Counted from the stretch's first letter, positions 52,142 through 61,419 are shown. The stretch: DNA of 64,000 bases from Aminobacter aminovorans (GCF_900445235.1 NZ_UFSM01000001.1:2309501-2373500), one strand, 5' to 3'. Notes: a model not told the origin generated them from the letters alone. Numbers and translations: made by a program.

Positions 52142-52884
52142 TATGGTTACTCCAACCCAAAGGTGGCGGCACCCAATGACTACGCGAACCAAACACACCG
52201 GATGCAAAACAGCAGCCTGCCGAACACAACTTCGCAGGAAGTTTGTTTCCGAATAAAATCTGGACGCAAGTGTCTTGTTAGCCCCACTCGCCGATCAGAA
52301 CTATACCATGCATTTACTTGTTGTAAACCATATGTAGCATCCGCATGTAGTTAGCTTACCATTAGTGCTGATTCATAGATGTGGATTTGTATGAACCTGT
52401 TGGATTTATGATTTCTACTAGATAAATAGATGTTTATCTAAATTTAACTATGCCAACGGCAACGGTCCGCGCTCGACGAGGGGCATACATCAATTCATGT
52501 CCAGCATATTAGGTCGCGCTTTAGTGTTAATTCTTTTGGCTCGAAACCTAGGCGAACCCTGGCTCGTGAAGCAGCGATGCTGATCAAAACCCGTGATGGT
52601 TGCAGCCTGAAACGCACAACACCGGCCGGTCGCAACATTGTGATCGGCCCAAAATGCGGTGTTTTCGGCGTCAATCCGCCATTTCAGGCAGTGCGGCGCA
52701 AGCGCAACATGCACGCAGATGTTTGTTAGCAAGTGTGCAGATAAGGCCTCTGTTCGAATGACGGCTGATGGCGTTCATGCTAGGTTGGCATGAAATCAGG
52801 AGGCGGGGGCCACCAGCACCATCAGCGGCGTTCGGCACAGCGCCTGTGATATGTTCCGTGCGCCCGATTGTTCGAGGATTTAAT
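52142..52884. other. 743-bp AT-rich regulatory gap
   Basis: No convincing gene was seen. The DNA is much richer in A/T than the rest of the window and contains at least one clear palindrome (52419-52440). It faces the GT2 operon on one side and the plus-strand POTRA unit on the other, so it should hold the divergent promoters of the exopolysaccharide-type locus. Such composition is typical of sites silenced by nucleoid or MucR-type proteins. Confidence 0.6.
52419..52440. promoter_or_regulatory. Inverted repeat in the exopolysaccharide regulatory gap
   Basis: Arms TAGATAAA and TTTATCTA are separated by 6 bases in AT-rich DNA 278 bp upstream of the first GT2 gene. It is a candidate operator for an unknown regulator. 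Confidence 0.4.
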
Positions 52885-53226
52885 TTGCCTAGCCCACAGC
52901 GCCCCGTAACTCCTGCCGCTCCCGATGCTTTCGACGATTGGGTTGTCCTGACGAACAGGTGGGATGCGGCCTACAGGGACTATCTGGCGGCACGAGATGC
53001 GCGGACCGCTGCCGAAGCGGCGTCCGGAGCACCCGACCCTGGGTTGAAACGAAGCGAGGACGAGGCGCTGGTCACCTTGGTCGAGATCAAGGCAGAGATG
53101 GACAAGGTGGTGGCCGAGACGCGGCAACGGCGCCGACCGCTTGGCGGCTCCATCGTCGTCGGTACGATCGAGTATGGTGATGCCGAAACCCCGCACAGGT
53201 CGGACGACGATCCCGACAAGAAGTAG
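52885..53226 (+). CDS. Hypothetical small protein
   Basis: The 113 residues are mostly polar and helical: WVVLTNRWDAAYRDYLAARD, ALVTLVEIKAEMDKVVAETR, ending with a basic patch and an acidic tail. No signal or family was recognised. The preferred start is TTG at 52885, with GAGGA six bases before; earlier ATG or GTG starts read through implausible sequence. The predicted helices could form a coiled coil. It precedes the POTRA gene on the same strand by 110 bp and may belong to that unit. Confidence 0.5.
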   Translation: MPSPQRPVTPAAPDAFDDWVVLTNRWDAAYRDYLAARDARTAAEAASGAPDPGLKRSEDEALVTLVEIKAEMDKVVAETRQRRRPLGGSIVVGTIEYGDAETPHRSDDDPDKK

Positions 53227-53336
53227 CTGCGACCCGCACTGCCACCAGGTGATCCGCTCCCGGGTCATTGTGATCATGTGCCCAGCCTCCACCGGCGCTG
53301 GCTTGGCACGGGCTATTTCCAGCCCACGCGGTTGCG

Positions 53337-54428
53337 GTGTATGAAAAACGGGTGAGAACGCGAGACGCCCAGCGAAGCGCAAGTTTCTTGCCGGCCATTG
53401 TGGCGACACTGGCTTGCGCGGCGGTGCTGTTGCTGTTCGCTGGTCCGGCTGTTGCCGCAGACTTTCCCGCAATCGAAATCGAGACGACGTCCAACGCCAC
53501 TCTTGACGGCGTGTTGCGCGCCGCATTGAACGTTCCCGAGCTCGAGCGCGCTGCCGAGGGAGGTGCCGCGAAAGACTGGCAGGCTGCCGTCGAAGCCGAA
53601 CGCCACCGGCTGGAAGCGCTGATGCGCGGCCAGGGCTATCTTGAGGCGCGGGTCGAAATGCCTGATGCTGGCCCCGGCGCAGGCGCTCCTGCCAAAGTGC
53701 AGCTCAAGCCTGTGATCGGGCCGCTTTTCCGGGTTGGCATGGTCGAGGTCGATGGTCTCGACAGCGTTGCCACCGATGCGGTTCGCGATGATGTTTCACG
53801 ACAGATGATGGAGGCAGTCGGCAAGCCGGCGCGTGGCGATCTCCTGGCAACCCTTGAGGACGAGGTGCTGTGGCGGCTGCGCACTGCATCCCATCCGTTT
53901 GTCCGCGTCGCCGATCGCGTGTTGTTGCCGATGCCGGGGCAGGCGCTGGCGACTGTCCGCATCGTCGTCGAGCCAGGAGCGTCGGCACGGTTTGGCGCCG
54001 TCTCCTATAGCGGCCTTGTCGGCCTCAAGGAAGAAGAGCTGAACCGCCTGCAGCCTTTCAAGCAGGGTGATCCCTACGATCCCGAGGCGCTCGACAGTTT
54101 TCGCGTGGCATTGCTTGCGCATCCGTCGGTCAAGAATGTCAGGCTGCGGTTGCCTGATGCGGTGGACGCCAACGGCCAACTGCAGCTACGCGCCGAACTT
54201 GAGGAAGAACAGCTCCGCGCCGATGGCGCGGCCGGCTCCTATCGGACCGGCCTCGTCGCCGCTGTTTCTGCGATCGCAGCACTGGCGATCAGGCAGGTTT
54301 CGGTCGCCAGCCTGCGTCCGGGCCGTTCACGCTGGCCGCTCTGGCTCGAGGTGGTACCGGTGCTGCTGCTTGCCGCCGCATTCTACCTGATCGCGCAAAG
54401 AATGCTGCTTCTGGCGTTCCCCGGCTGA
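53337..54428 (+). CDS. TamA-like POTRA-domain protein without beta-barrel, membrane anchored
   Basis: The 363 residues have a signal peptide (cleavage after AVA near residue 40) and three TamA-type POTRA domains: about 43-107 (AERHRLEALMRGQGYLEARV), 108-195 (GPLFRVGMVEVDGLDSVATD) and 196-290 (VEPGASARFGAVSYSGLVG, LQPFKQGDPYDPEALDSFRV, LLAHPSVKNVRLRL). Where TamA continues into its barrel, this protein instead has one short hydrophobic stretch (about 298-312) and a C-terminal membrane helix (WLEVVPVLLLAAAFYLIAQR). The start is GTG at 53337. In a polysaccharide locus the POTRA array may act as a periplasmic scaffold or partner of an outer-membrane exporter. It converges with the GNAT gene. Confidence 0.78.
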   Translation: MYEKRVRTRDAQRSASFLPAIVATLACAAVLLLFAGPAVAADFPAIEIETTSNATLDGVLRAALNVPELERAAEGGAAKDWQAAVEAERHRLEALMRGQGYLEARVEMPDAGPGAGAPAKVQLKPVIGPLFRVGMVEVDGLDSVATDAVRDDVSRQMMEAVGKPARGDLLATLEDEVLWRLRTASHPFVRVADRVLLPMPGQALATVRIVVEPGASARFGAVSYSGLVGLKEEELNRLQPFKQGDPYDPEALDSFRVALLAHPSVKNVRLRLPDAVDANGQLQLRAELEEEQLRADGAAGSYRTGLVAAVSAIAALAIRQVSVASLRPGRSRWPLWLEVVPVLLLAAAFYLIAQRMLLLAFPG

Positions 54429-54449
54429 GGGCCGGACAGCAGATACCCT

Positions 54450-55508
54450 CTAAGTATCCTTGAACCCTATGGTCCATTTCGCTGCGTGCCGCACGCGGGC
54501 ATCGACTGCAGTGATGGGCAGCTTCTCCAGGAAGTATTCGGCATGGGCGTGCGGGGTCGCGCCAAATCGCTGCTTGTAGTGCGCGAGCGAAGCCGAGGCG
54601 CCGGTTTCGCCGAAGTGGTAGTAGCGGCAGCCGCTGTGGCAGGCCTCTTCTATGGCGAGTTTCTGGATCAGGTCGTTGGCGCCCGAGCTTCCCAGCGCCT
54701 GGCGGTCGATCGCCCCGCGTGCGTCGTTGACATTGCCATATTGCAGCACGAAGGCGGCAGCCGCCGGCTTGCCGTCGACCCAGGCGACCCAGATGCGGCA
54801 GGCGTCGCCGAAATGCCTGGCGATGGAACTGAATTTCGCCATCGGATCGCGCCGCCTGCCACGTAAATGCGCGAGCATGCGTGGCTCGTGTTGCTTGTCG
54901 GCCCAGCGGTCGAAGGATGTGCGCAAAAGCTGATGGAACACCGGCACCAGCTTGCCGGTGGTGTCGCGTTCGACGACGATGCCGCTGCGTTCGGCCTTGC
55001 GCACCCGTGTCCGCGTCGTCTTCTTGAAGCGTGTCGCCCACACCGCGTCGAAGCCTCCGTCGAGGTCGAGAATGTGGGCAAGGCCGGGCACTGAGGTAAC
55101 GTGGGGAGGTGCCGCGGCGGCCCACAAATGGGCGTGCCGCGGATTGGGTCTGACCGAGATCCTGAGATAGGGCAGGTCGGCCAGGTCTTCGAAAATCGCG
55201 CTGAGATGCTCGACCTTCGGCATGAGCGACGAGAGCACGCCGCCACGGCCCCAGGCATAGGGCATCGACTCGGCGACCGAAAATCTGGCTGGCAGATGCC
55301 TGTTGCGCACCATCGGCAGCACGTAGTGGTGCCCGTCGGCGAAGCGATAGGCTCGGCTCGCGTCCTGGTACTTGCCCAGCGCGCAAAGGCTGTCGAGCCA
55401 GGCTGGAGATTGGTAGGGCAGAGCTTCGGGATCGGCGAGCATGAGGCGATGCCAGAGGTCGCGCGGCGCCGGGCTTTGCACGTCGAACGCCGCCAGCGTG
55501 CGCGCCAT
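54450..55508 (-). CDS. FemAB/GNAT-type N-acyltransferase
   Basis: About 352 residues with a double-GNAT (FemAB-like, Acetyltransf_6) pattern. The first half includes YQSPAWLDSLCALGKYQDAS and WGRGGVLSSL; the second has ILDLDGGFDAVWATRFKKTT, RTRVRKAERSGIVVERDTTG, GKPAAAAFVLQYGNVNDARG and the C-terminal LIQKLAIEEACHSGCRYYHF, then GETGASASLAHYKQRFGA. Such proteins attach acyl or aminoacyl groups to polysaccharides or peptides and are common in exopolysaccharide loci. The start is uncertain: an ATG at 55508 (MARTLAAFDV) was chosen over an upstream GTG at 55577. Acyl donor and acceptor are unknown. Confidence 0.8.
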   Translation of the reverse strand: MARTLAAFDVQSPAPRDLWHRLMLADPEALPYQSPAWLDSLCALGKYQDASRAYRFADGHHYVLPMVRNRHLPARFSVAESMPYAWGRGGVLSSLMPKVEHLSAIFEDLADLPYLRISVRPNPRHAHLWAAAAPPHVTSVPGLAHILDLDGGFDAVWATRFKKTTRTRVRKAERSGIVVERDTTGKLVPVFHQLLRTSFDRWADKQHEPRMLAHLRGRRRDPMAKFSSIARHFGDACRIWVAWVDGKPAAAAFVLQYGNVNDARGAIDRQALGSSGANDLIQKLAIEEACHSGCRYYHFGETGASASLAHYKQRFGATPHAHAEYFLEKLPITAVDARVRHAAKWTIGFKDT

Positions 55509-56046
55509 GGCGTTCACGTCCCGTACGTTCCCGAAATCTGTCGGATCGGTATCCGTCCGAAGCCTCCCACTTTCCACCTAATGTCGCAGATTTTTTGAGA
55601 TATCACTACCTTTGGAGTGGTGGAGTTGCTTTTCAATTTTGCGTTTGTTCAGAAATGGTTACCGCACTGCCGTAAAGATATTGTGCATCACAATTTTGTT
55701 ATTGCTTCGTGATGGAAAATTATCTCCGAAAAGCCAGTCAAAGTCTAACTCATTTAAATAAAGCATTTCTGGCAGATAGCCGCTATTTCGACAACTAAGT
55801 CGATGCGTTGCAAATCCTAAGACATGACCTTGGATTAGAGCCGGAATGGGCCGTGTCATTTACCCAAGCAGGCAAAACAGCTTGACGCGGCATCGGGCAA
55901 CCGTCCTAGTTAACAGATCGTAAGCGACAGATTTCCGGGCAAACCGGCAAATGCGCGCGAACCGCCACTTTGCGGAACCACGCAGGCAACGGCCGGCTAC
56001 CTTCTGAAGCGACGAGCCAGAGTAATCAGGCCTATCGGGTTGGTGC
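55509..56046. other. 538-bp AT-rich regulatory gap
   Basis: No convincing gene was seen; a short minus-strand open frame of 66 codons was rejected. A perfect palindrome ATTGTG-CAT-CACAAT lies at 55680-55694. The base composition is AT-rich like the gap at 52142-52884, and it stands between the divergent GNAT and GH16 genes. It probably carries promoters of both. Confidence 0.55.
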
Positions 56047-56883
56047 ATGGGTAAGGGGTTGTGGGGCGTGGCGCTGGCGGGCGTCTGGTGGTTCGGGCAT
56101 ACGGGCGCCTTGGCGCAAGGCGTCGAGCCGCCACTGATAAAAGGGCAATGGGAACGGATCTTCACCGAGGAGTTCGACCAGCCCAGGCTCGACCGCAGCA
56201 AGTGGACCCGCTGTTATTGGTGGGACAAGGACGGCTGTACCAATCTCGCCAACAAGGAACTGCAGTGGTACATGCCTGACAATGTCAGCGTCGCCGATGG
56301 CGTGCTACGGCTGACAGCCAGGCCGGAGACGGTGACCGGCCATGAAGGGCGAACCTTCGACTACACCTCGGGCATGGTGACGACGGGCCGCGATTACCTC
56401 GAGCGTGCCAAGCCAGACCGGTTCGCGACCAAATACGGCTATTTCGAAATCCGTGCCAAGATACCCAAGGGCAAGGGGCTTTGGCCGGCGATCTGGCTGT
56501 TGCCGTCGACACAGGAGCCGCGCCCGGAGATCGACATCCTCGAAGTCCTGGGCCACGCACCCGACACTTACGAAATGCACCTTCACTATCTCGACAAGAA
56601 GAAGGACTGGAAGAGCGAGGGCAAGAACGCCAAGACCGTCGACCTTTCCGCCGATTGGCATGCCTATGGTCTGGAATGGAGCAAAGATGCCGTCGTCTGG
56701 TATCTCGATGGCAAGGAGATGTGGCGCTACACCAAGCCCGCGGGTATCTCGCAGGAGCCGATGTATCTGCTCATCAATCTGGCCGTCGGTGGCAACTGGC
56801 CCGGTTCGCCTGATGCCAAGACCAAGTTTCCGGCCGATTTCCTGATCGACTATGTTCGTGTCTGGCGGCGTTCCGGACCATGA
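56047..56883 (+). CDS. GH16 glycanase (ExoK-like)
   Basis: The 278 residues have a signal peptide (MGKGLWGVALAGVWWFGHTG, cleavage near ALA-QG) and one GH16 domain with the catalytic motif E161-I-D163-I-L-E166. Substrate-site motifs are KYGYFEIRAKIPKGKGLWPA, IWLLPS, WHAYGLEWSKDAVVWYLDGK and YLLINLAVGGNWPG. GH16 endoglycanases cut beta-1,3/1,4-linked glucans; ExoK trims succinoglycan in rhizobia. It should act in the periplasm or outside the cell on the locus product. Its stop overlaps the next gene by ATGA. It begins the plus-strand operon. Confidence 0.92.
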   Translation: MGKGLWGVALAGVWWFGHTGALAQGVEPPLIKGQWERIFTEEFDQPRLDRSKWTRCYWWDKDGCTNLANKELQWYMPDNVSVADGVLRLTARPETVTGHEGRTFDYTSGMVTTGRDYLERAKPDRFATKYGYFEIRAKIPKGKGLWPAIWLLPSTQEPRPEIDILEVLGHAPDTYEMHLHYLDKKKDWKSEGKNAKTVDLSADWHAYGLEWSKDAVVWYLDGKEMWRYTKPAGISQEPMYLLINLAVGGNWPGSPDAKTKFPADFLIDYVRVWRRSGP

Positions 56884-59366
56884 CCGCGCACCCGCCCACC
56901 CTGCGGCACCGAGAGCCCGCGGCGGCACAGGCGGGGACAAGGCGCGGACGTGGCTGGAGGTCGTTCATCCCGTCGGCGCTGATGGGTTCGTCGTTGATGC
57001 GCAACGGCTATGCGCTGATCGCCAACAGCGGCCTGAGTGCAGTGCTGGGACTGGCGTTCTGGTTCCTCGCGGCACGCTACTGTTCGCAGGAGGCGATCGG
57101 TCTCGGCGGCGCGATCACCGCCACCATCGTCAACCTGTCCAATGCTGCCCAACTCAATTTCGGTAACCTGCTGGTCCGCTTCGTGCCGACGGTCGGCGGA
57201 CGCGCTGCCCGGCTGATCCTGTTCGCCTACGCCACATCCTTCATCGCCTCGGTCATCGTCGCCGTCGTCTTCCTGCTGGTAGTCGGCGCCTTCATGCCCA
57301 AGCTCGACGTGCTGACCGAGAGTGCGGGCGTCATATTGTGGTTCGTGGCAACCGTCGCCGTCTGGTCGGTGTTTGCGCTGCAAGACAGCGCGCTTTCGGG
57401 CCTGCGCCAGTCGATCTGGGTGCCGGTCTCGAAGACCATCTACCAGATCGTCAAGATCGCCATGCTCATTCCGCTGGCGCTTGCCGGGCTCGGCTGGGAA
57501 GCCATCGCGCTGTCATGGACAGCACCTGTGCTGGTCTTCGTAATTGCCGTCAACCTGTTGATTTTCAAGCGTCTCGTGCCGAGCGCGCAGGCTGGAACCG
57601 GCCACGCCCATCTGATCGACCGCCGCGCCATGGCGCGCTTCTTTGGCTGGGACTACATCGGCTCGGTGTCGATGATGGTAGCCTGGACGGCGACGCCGCT
57701 GGTCGTGCTCAACTTCGTCGGCGCGGCTGAAAGCGCCAGCTTCTTCGTCGCCTGGACGATCTTCACCTCGCTCTATTATGTGGGCGGCTCGATGGGGCTG
57801 TCGCTGCTGGCCGAGGGCGCGAGCGACGCGGGCCGGCTGCGCTCGCTGGCGGCGGATGCGGCGGTCATGTCGGTGCTGCCGCTGCTCGGTCTCGTCGTGC
57901 TGATGCTGGTGTTTGCCCATCCGATCATGTCGGTGTTCGGTGCGGCCTATGCCACCGAAGGTGCATCGATCCTCCGGGTGTTCACCCTTGCCAGCGTCGT
58001 TTCCGCCGTGCTCTCCATCTACCTGTCGATCGCCCGCACCAAGGGCTGGATGCGTTCGGTGGCGGCCGCCGAATTTGCCACATTGGTCATCGCACTCGGT
58101 GCGGGTGCGATTCTGGTGCGCAGTGAAGGCCCGATCGGGATGGCGCATGCCTGGCTGCTGGCAATGCTGGTGGTCACCTTAGGCGTCGGTGCACTCGCCC
58201 TTGTCACCAACCGCCGTCATAGCATCCATGACTGGGGGCTTGCGGTTGCCGCCTCGCTGAAAACGCTCTCGGCCCAGTTCCTGCCCTTCGGCCGCAACAA
58301 GGGGCTCCTCGTTCCTGATGACGCAGAGCTTCGGCCGCTGCTTGCGAAGACGGGAAGCTCCGTCTCCTCAGGCTGGCATGCGCTGAGATCCGAGCACGGA
58401 CCCGAGGGAACCGAGATCGTCTATCTCGGCGACCCGGCGCTGGATGATGCGACGTGGCACGAGCCGGTACGGTCGCAAGGCACATATGCCGTTCTCCGCA
58501 GCGCGCGCGATCCGATCGCCGCAGCCTATCTCGAACGCCTGATCGACAACCTGGATCTGCTACACGCGGATGCGCGTCTTCAGGAACTGTGGCCGATGCT
58601 GCCGACGAGGCTGAACCTGACTCGCATCGAGGGCGCCGTCGATTGCATCGAGACCGTGGTATCAGGGATAGACGGGCGCGTGCTTCTGCGTGGCGCTTCC
58701 GAGCGGCAAGCGGGCCTCGAAGTTGCCGCGAAGGCCATAGCCACCTTGCATGGCCAGACGGCGGTGATGCGCACCATCGACGACGTCTGGTTCCACGAAT
58801 GGGTCGAGCGCCCGGCCGCAAAGCTCGCGCATCTCGGCGGATCGACGATGTCGGCTGGGGCACGGCGGCGGGCGATCGAGCGTTTCGTTGCCCAGCAGCG
58901 CCGCTACTGGCTTGGCCGGCAGGTGCGCCTCGGTTGGTGCCATGGCGACCTCTGGCCGCAAAACCTCAACTTCGCCACGGGGGAGGGTCATGCCGCCCGG
59001 CTGGCCTGCCTGCTGGAATGGGGCAATGCCCGATCCAACGCGCCGCGCGGCTTCGATGGCTGCGTGTTGGCGGTTGCCATGCGCATGATGACAAGCACCG
59101 AGCCGCTCGGCGCGGTCATTGCCGATCTGTTGTGGGCATCGCAATGGGGTGACGACGAACGGCAGTGGCTGGGAAACGGCTCGGACGGCGAGGACGATTG
59201 GAGTGACGATGGCACGGCTATCCGTGCCATGGTCGGCCTCGTCTGGCTTCATCAGGTCAGCGAGCGGGCGCGGCGCCCTGGGCAGGCCGGCGTCGGCCGG
59301 CTCTGGATTGCGTCCAACGTCGATCGCGTTCTCAGGATCGTCTCCACCGATGGAGGCGCGGTATGA
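56880..59366 (+). CDS. Polysaccharide flippase fused to a kinase-like (APH) domain
   Basis: The 828 residues have two parts. Residues about 35-480 form a 12-helix Wzx/MOP-type flippase (SLMRNGYALIANSGLSAVLG, LGGAITATIVNLSNAAQLNF, MARFFGWDYIGSVSMMVAWT). Residues about 530-800 resemble the aminoglycoside/choline phosphotransferase fold, with the Brenner motif H688-G-D690-x4-N695 in WCHGDLWPQNLNF, then LACLLEWGNAR, where the metal-binding Asp of the family is replaced by Glu (E713). No clear N-terminal phosphate-binding loop was identified. The soluble half likely faces the cytoplasm. A combined transport and modification or regulatory role is suggested. It overlaps both neighbours by ATGA. Confidence 0.82.
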   Translation: MTAHPPTLRHREPAAAQAGTRRGRGWRSFIPSALMGSSLMRNGYALIANSGLSAVLGLAFWFLAARYCSQEAIGLGGAITATIVNLSNAAQLNFGNLLVRFVPTVGGRAARLILFAYATSFIASVIVAVVFLLVVGAFMPKLDVLTESAGVILWFVATVAVWSVFALQDSALSGLRQSIWVPVSKTIYQIVKIAMLIPLALAGLGWEAIALSWTAPVLVFVIAVNLLIFKRLVPSAQAGTGHAHLIDRRAMARFFGWDYIGSVSMMVAWTATPLVVLNFVGAAESASFFVAWTIFTSLYYVGGSMGLSLLAEGASDAGRLRSLAADAAVMSVLPLLGLVVLMLVFAHPIMSVFGAAYATEGASILRVFTLASVVSAVLSIYLSIARTKGWMRSVAAAEFATLVIALGAGAILVRSEGPIGMAHAWLLAMLVVTLGVGALALVTNRRHSIHDWGLAVAASLKTLSAQFLPFGRNKGLLVPDDAELRPLLAKTGSSVSSGWHALRSEHGPEGTEIVYLGDPALDDATWHEPVRSQGTYAVLRSARDPIAAAYLERLIDNLDLLHADARLQELWPMLPTRLNLTRIEGAVDCIETVVSGIDGRVLLRGASERQAGLEVAAKAIATLHGQTAVMRTIDDVWFHEWVERPAAKLAHLGGSTMSAGARRRAIERFVAQQRRYWLGRQVRLGWCHGDLWPQNLNFATGEGHAARLACLLEWGNARSNAPRGFDGCVLAVAMRMMTSTEPLGAVIADLLWASQWGDDERQWLGNGSDGEDDWSDDGTAIRAMVGLVWLHQVSERARRPGQAGVGRLWIASNVDRVLRIVSTDGGAV

Positions 59367-61258
59367 ATGTGATGACGCGGGAATCCAGTCTTTCGTTGTC
59401 GCCGGCGCTGAACTCGCCGCCTGTGGCCGATGTCGGCCGCGTCTCGACATTGTCGCTGGGCCTCGCGTCGATCTGTCTTTGCCTCGCCTTTGCCCTGTGG
59501 CTGGTTGTCCTGTTCATCACCGATCCCGCCGGTGTCGACGACTACGGCCTGATCTCGGTCCTGCCAGGCATGATCTGGGCGGCCTACGCCGCCGTCGGCC
59601 TCGGCTTCGCCTTCAGCCTCAAGCGGGGCGTCTGCGACACCCGCATGCCGTTGTTGATGATCGTCATGCTGGTTTTGTTGCTTCATGGCACGCCGGCCAT
59701 CGTCTACCACGAGTTGCGTTACGCCTGGGCCTGGAAGCATGTCGGTGTCGTCGATTACGTCCAGCGACACGGCCAGATCGACCCCAAGGCGCCGTTCCTC
59801 GCCGCCTATGCCAATTGGCCTGGCCTGTTCGTCGTCAGTGCTGCAATTGCCAACCTGTTCGACATCAAGCCGATCCAGCTTGCCGATATCACACGCTTTT
59901 CGCCGCCGGTGCTCAACCTGCTCTATGTGCTGGTGCTGCCGCAGATTTATCGCCGCTTCACCGCCGACCCTCGGCTGGTCTGGGGCGGGGTCTGGCTGTT
60001 CGTCATCGGCAACTGGATCGGCCAGGATTATTTCTCACCGCAGGGCGTCGCCTTCCTGTTCTATCTCATGCTGATCGCGCTTTGCGTCGGTCCGCTGCGT
60101 ATCTCGCCAGCCTGGGCAGACCCCAAAGGGCGTGGCCTGTCCAGGCTTTGTGACCGCTACTTCGCTTTCGTCTCCCACGGCCAGCCACCGGTCACGCTGG
60201 CGGTCCAGCCATATCTGCGTGTCGCTGCCTCGCTGGCGGCAATGGCGCTGATCGTGATGATTACCGCAACCCATCCGCTGACGCCGATCGTCGTGTTGAT
60301 GGCGCTTGGCGGCCTTTGGGTCATCGGTCAGTTGAGCCTCGGCTACCTTGTCTTTGCCGGCCTCGTCGAAGTCGCGTGGCTCCTGTTCTACGCCGACGGT
60401 TACATGGCCTCGGTCCTGCCCGAACTGGTCCAGCGCTTCGGCGACACCTCGAACGAAATCAGTGAGCGTCTGGTGGATACCTCGATCGTCAGCGAAGGAC
60501 AGGTGTTGGTGTCCTGGGCGTCGCGGGCGCTGACCGGTGCTGTTGCGCTGGCAGCCGTTTTGGGCGGCCTGCGGCGGCTCGTGGCGGGATTTCGCGATGG
60601 CCCGGCCATTGTGCTGACGCTGGCCCCCGCATTCATGGTTGTCGCGACCTCCTATGGGGGCGAGATCGTGTTCCGGGTGTATCTCTTCGCGCTGCCGTTC
60701 CTCGCATTCTTCGCCGCGGCACTGTTTTTCCCGTGGTCCGGCACCCAGCGCGACGCCATCGCGCGCTTTGCGATCGGCGCGTTTAGCGCGGTGCTTTCGG
60801 TCGCCTTCGTTCTCGCCAACAACGGCAAGGATCGCCAGTACACCTTCTCGCAAGCCGAAGTGCAGGCCTCCGAATGGCTCTACCGCAACGCGCCGGCCGG
60901 TTCGGTGCTTGTCGAAGGCGCTCCCAACTATCCCGAGCAGTTCATGAACTACGAGAACTTCACCTACGTGCCGATCTCCAACGAGAGCAAGCAGTCCATT
61001 TCGGCGGTTCTCGCCGATCCGGCAGCCGAGCTCGGGGACTGGCTGCGAGCGGTGCCGGCAGGTTCTGCCTTCATTATCATCACGCGCAGCCAAAAGGCCT
61101 ATATCGACGATCTCGGGGTCATGCCGAAAGGCTCGCTCGACGCGATCGAGAAGGCCCTGCGCAGTTCGGCGCGGTTCCGGCTGGTGCGTGCCACGGCCGA
61201 TGCCAGCGTCTTCGCGCCAAACGACCAGGGGATCGGGATGGGGGAATGGATCAAGTAG
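59363..61258 (+). CDS. Large polytopic membrane protein, GT-C/polymerase-like
   Basis: The 631 residues have roughly 12 hydrophobic segments (for example LGLASICLCLAFALWLVVLF, MPLLMIVMLVLLLHGTPAI, AALFFPWSG) and a C-terminal soluble part of about 130 residues (YTFSQAEVQASEWLYRNAPA, YPEQFMNYENFTYVPIS). The shape, a long membrane domain followed by a soluble domain, resembles GT-C glycosyltransferases or O-antigen-polymerase-like proteins. No family motif was certain. In context it is a candidate polymerase or lipid-linked-sugar transferase of the polysaccharide. It overlaps the flippase-kinase gene by ATGA, showing tight coupling. Confidence 0.7.
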   Translation: MNVMTRESSLSLSPALNSPPVADVGRVSTLSLGLASICLCLAFALWLVVLFITDPAGVDDYGLISVLPGMIWAAYAAVGLGFAFSLKRGVCDTRMPLLMIVMLVLLLHGTPAIVYHELRYAWAWKHVGVVDYVQRHGQIDPKAPFLAAYANWPGLFVVSAAIANLFDIKPIQLADITRFSPPVLNLLYVLVLPQIYRRFTADPRLVWGGVWLFVIGNWIGQDYFSPQGVAFLFYLMLIALCVGPLRISPAWADPKGRGLSRLCDRYFAFVSHGQPPVTLAVQPYLRVAASLAAMALIVMITATHPLTPIVVLMALGGLWVIGQLSLGYLVFAGLVEVAWLLFYADGYMASVLPELVQRFGDTSNEISERLVDTSIVSEGQVLVSWASRALTGAVALAAVLGGLRRLVAGFRDGPAIVLTLAPAFMVVATSYGGEIVFRVYLFALPFLAFFAAALFFPWSGTQRDAIARFAIGAFSAVLSVAFVLANNGKDRQYTFSQAEVQASEWLYRNAPAGSVLVEGAPNYPEQFMNYENFTYVPISNESKQSISAVLADPAAELGDWLRAVPAGSAFIIITRSQKAYIDDLGVMPKGSLDAIEKALRSSARFRLVRATADASVFAPNDQGIGMGEWIK

Positions 61259-61378
61259 TCGCGCCGAAGCATAGGGATGAAGAAGCGGACGGACTTACCG
61301 GAGAATACGGCTTCGTGAACGGCTCCGTTCAAGAATGCTCTTGCCGGAAAAATGCAATGACTGTTTCATATTAGCTGC

Positions 61379-61397
61379 GGCGCATCCTGGATGCGCC
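61379..61397. promoter_or_regulatory. Perfect palindrome upstream of the Sel1-repeat gene
   Basis: GGCGCATCC, T, GGATGCGCC: 9-bp arms with a single central base, 22 bp before the start at 61420. It may be an operator or a stem-loop near the ribosome binding site. Confidence 0.45.
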
Positions 61398-61419
61398 CCG
61401 CTGTTGGGAGCTTGGGCCC

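Noticed and set aside
52490..52732. 80-codon minus-strand frame in the AT-rich gap
   Set aside because: No ribosome binding site, no plausible fold, and it lies in regulatory-looking DNA.
55659..55859. 66-codon minus-strand frame in the second AT-rich gap
   Set aside because: Short, in low-complexity AT-rich DNA, without start signals or a recognised family; kept as a weak possibility only.
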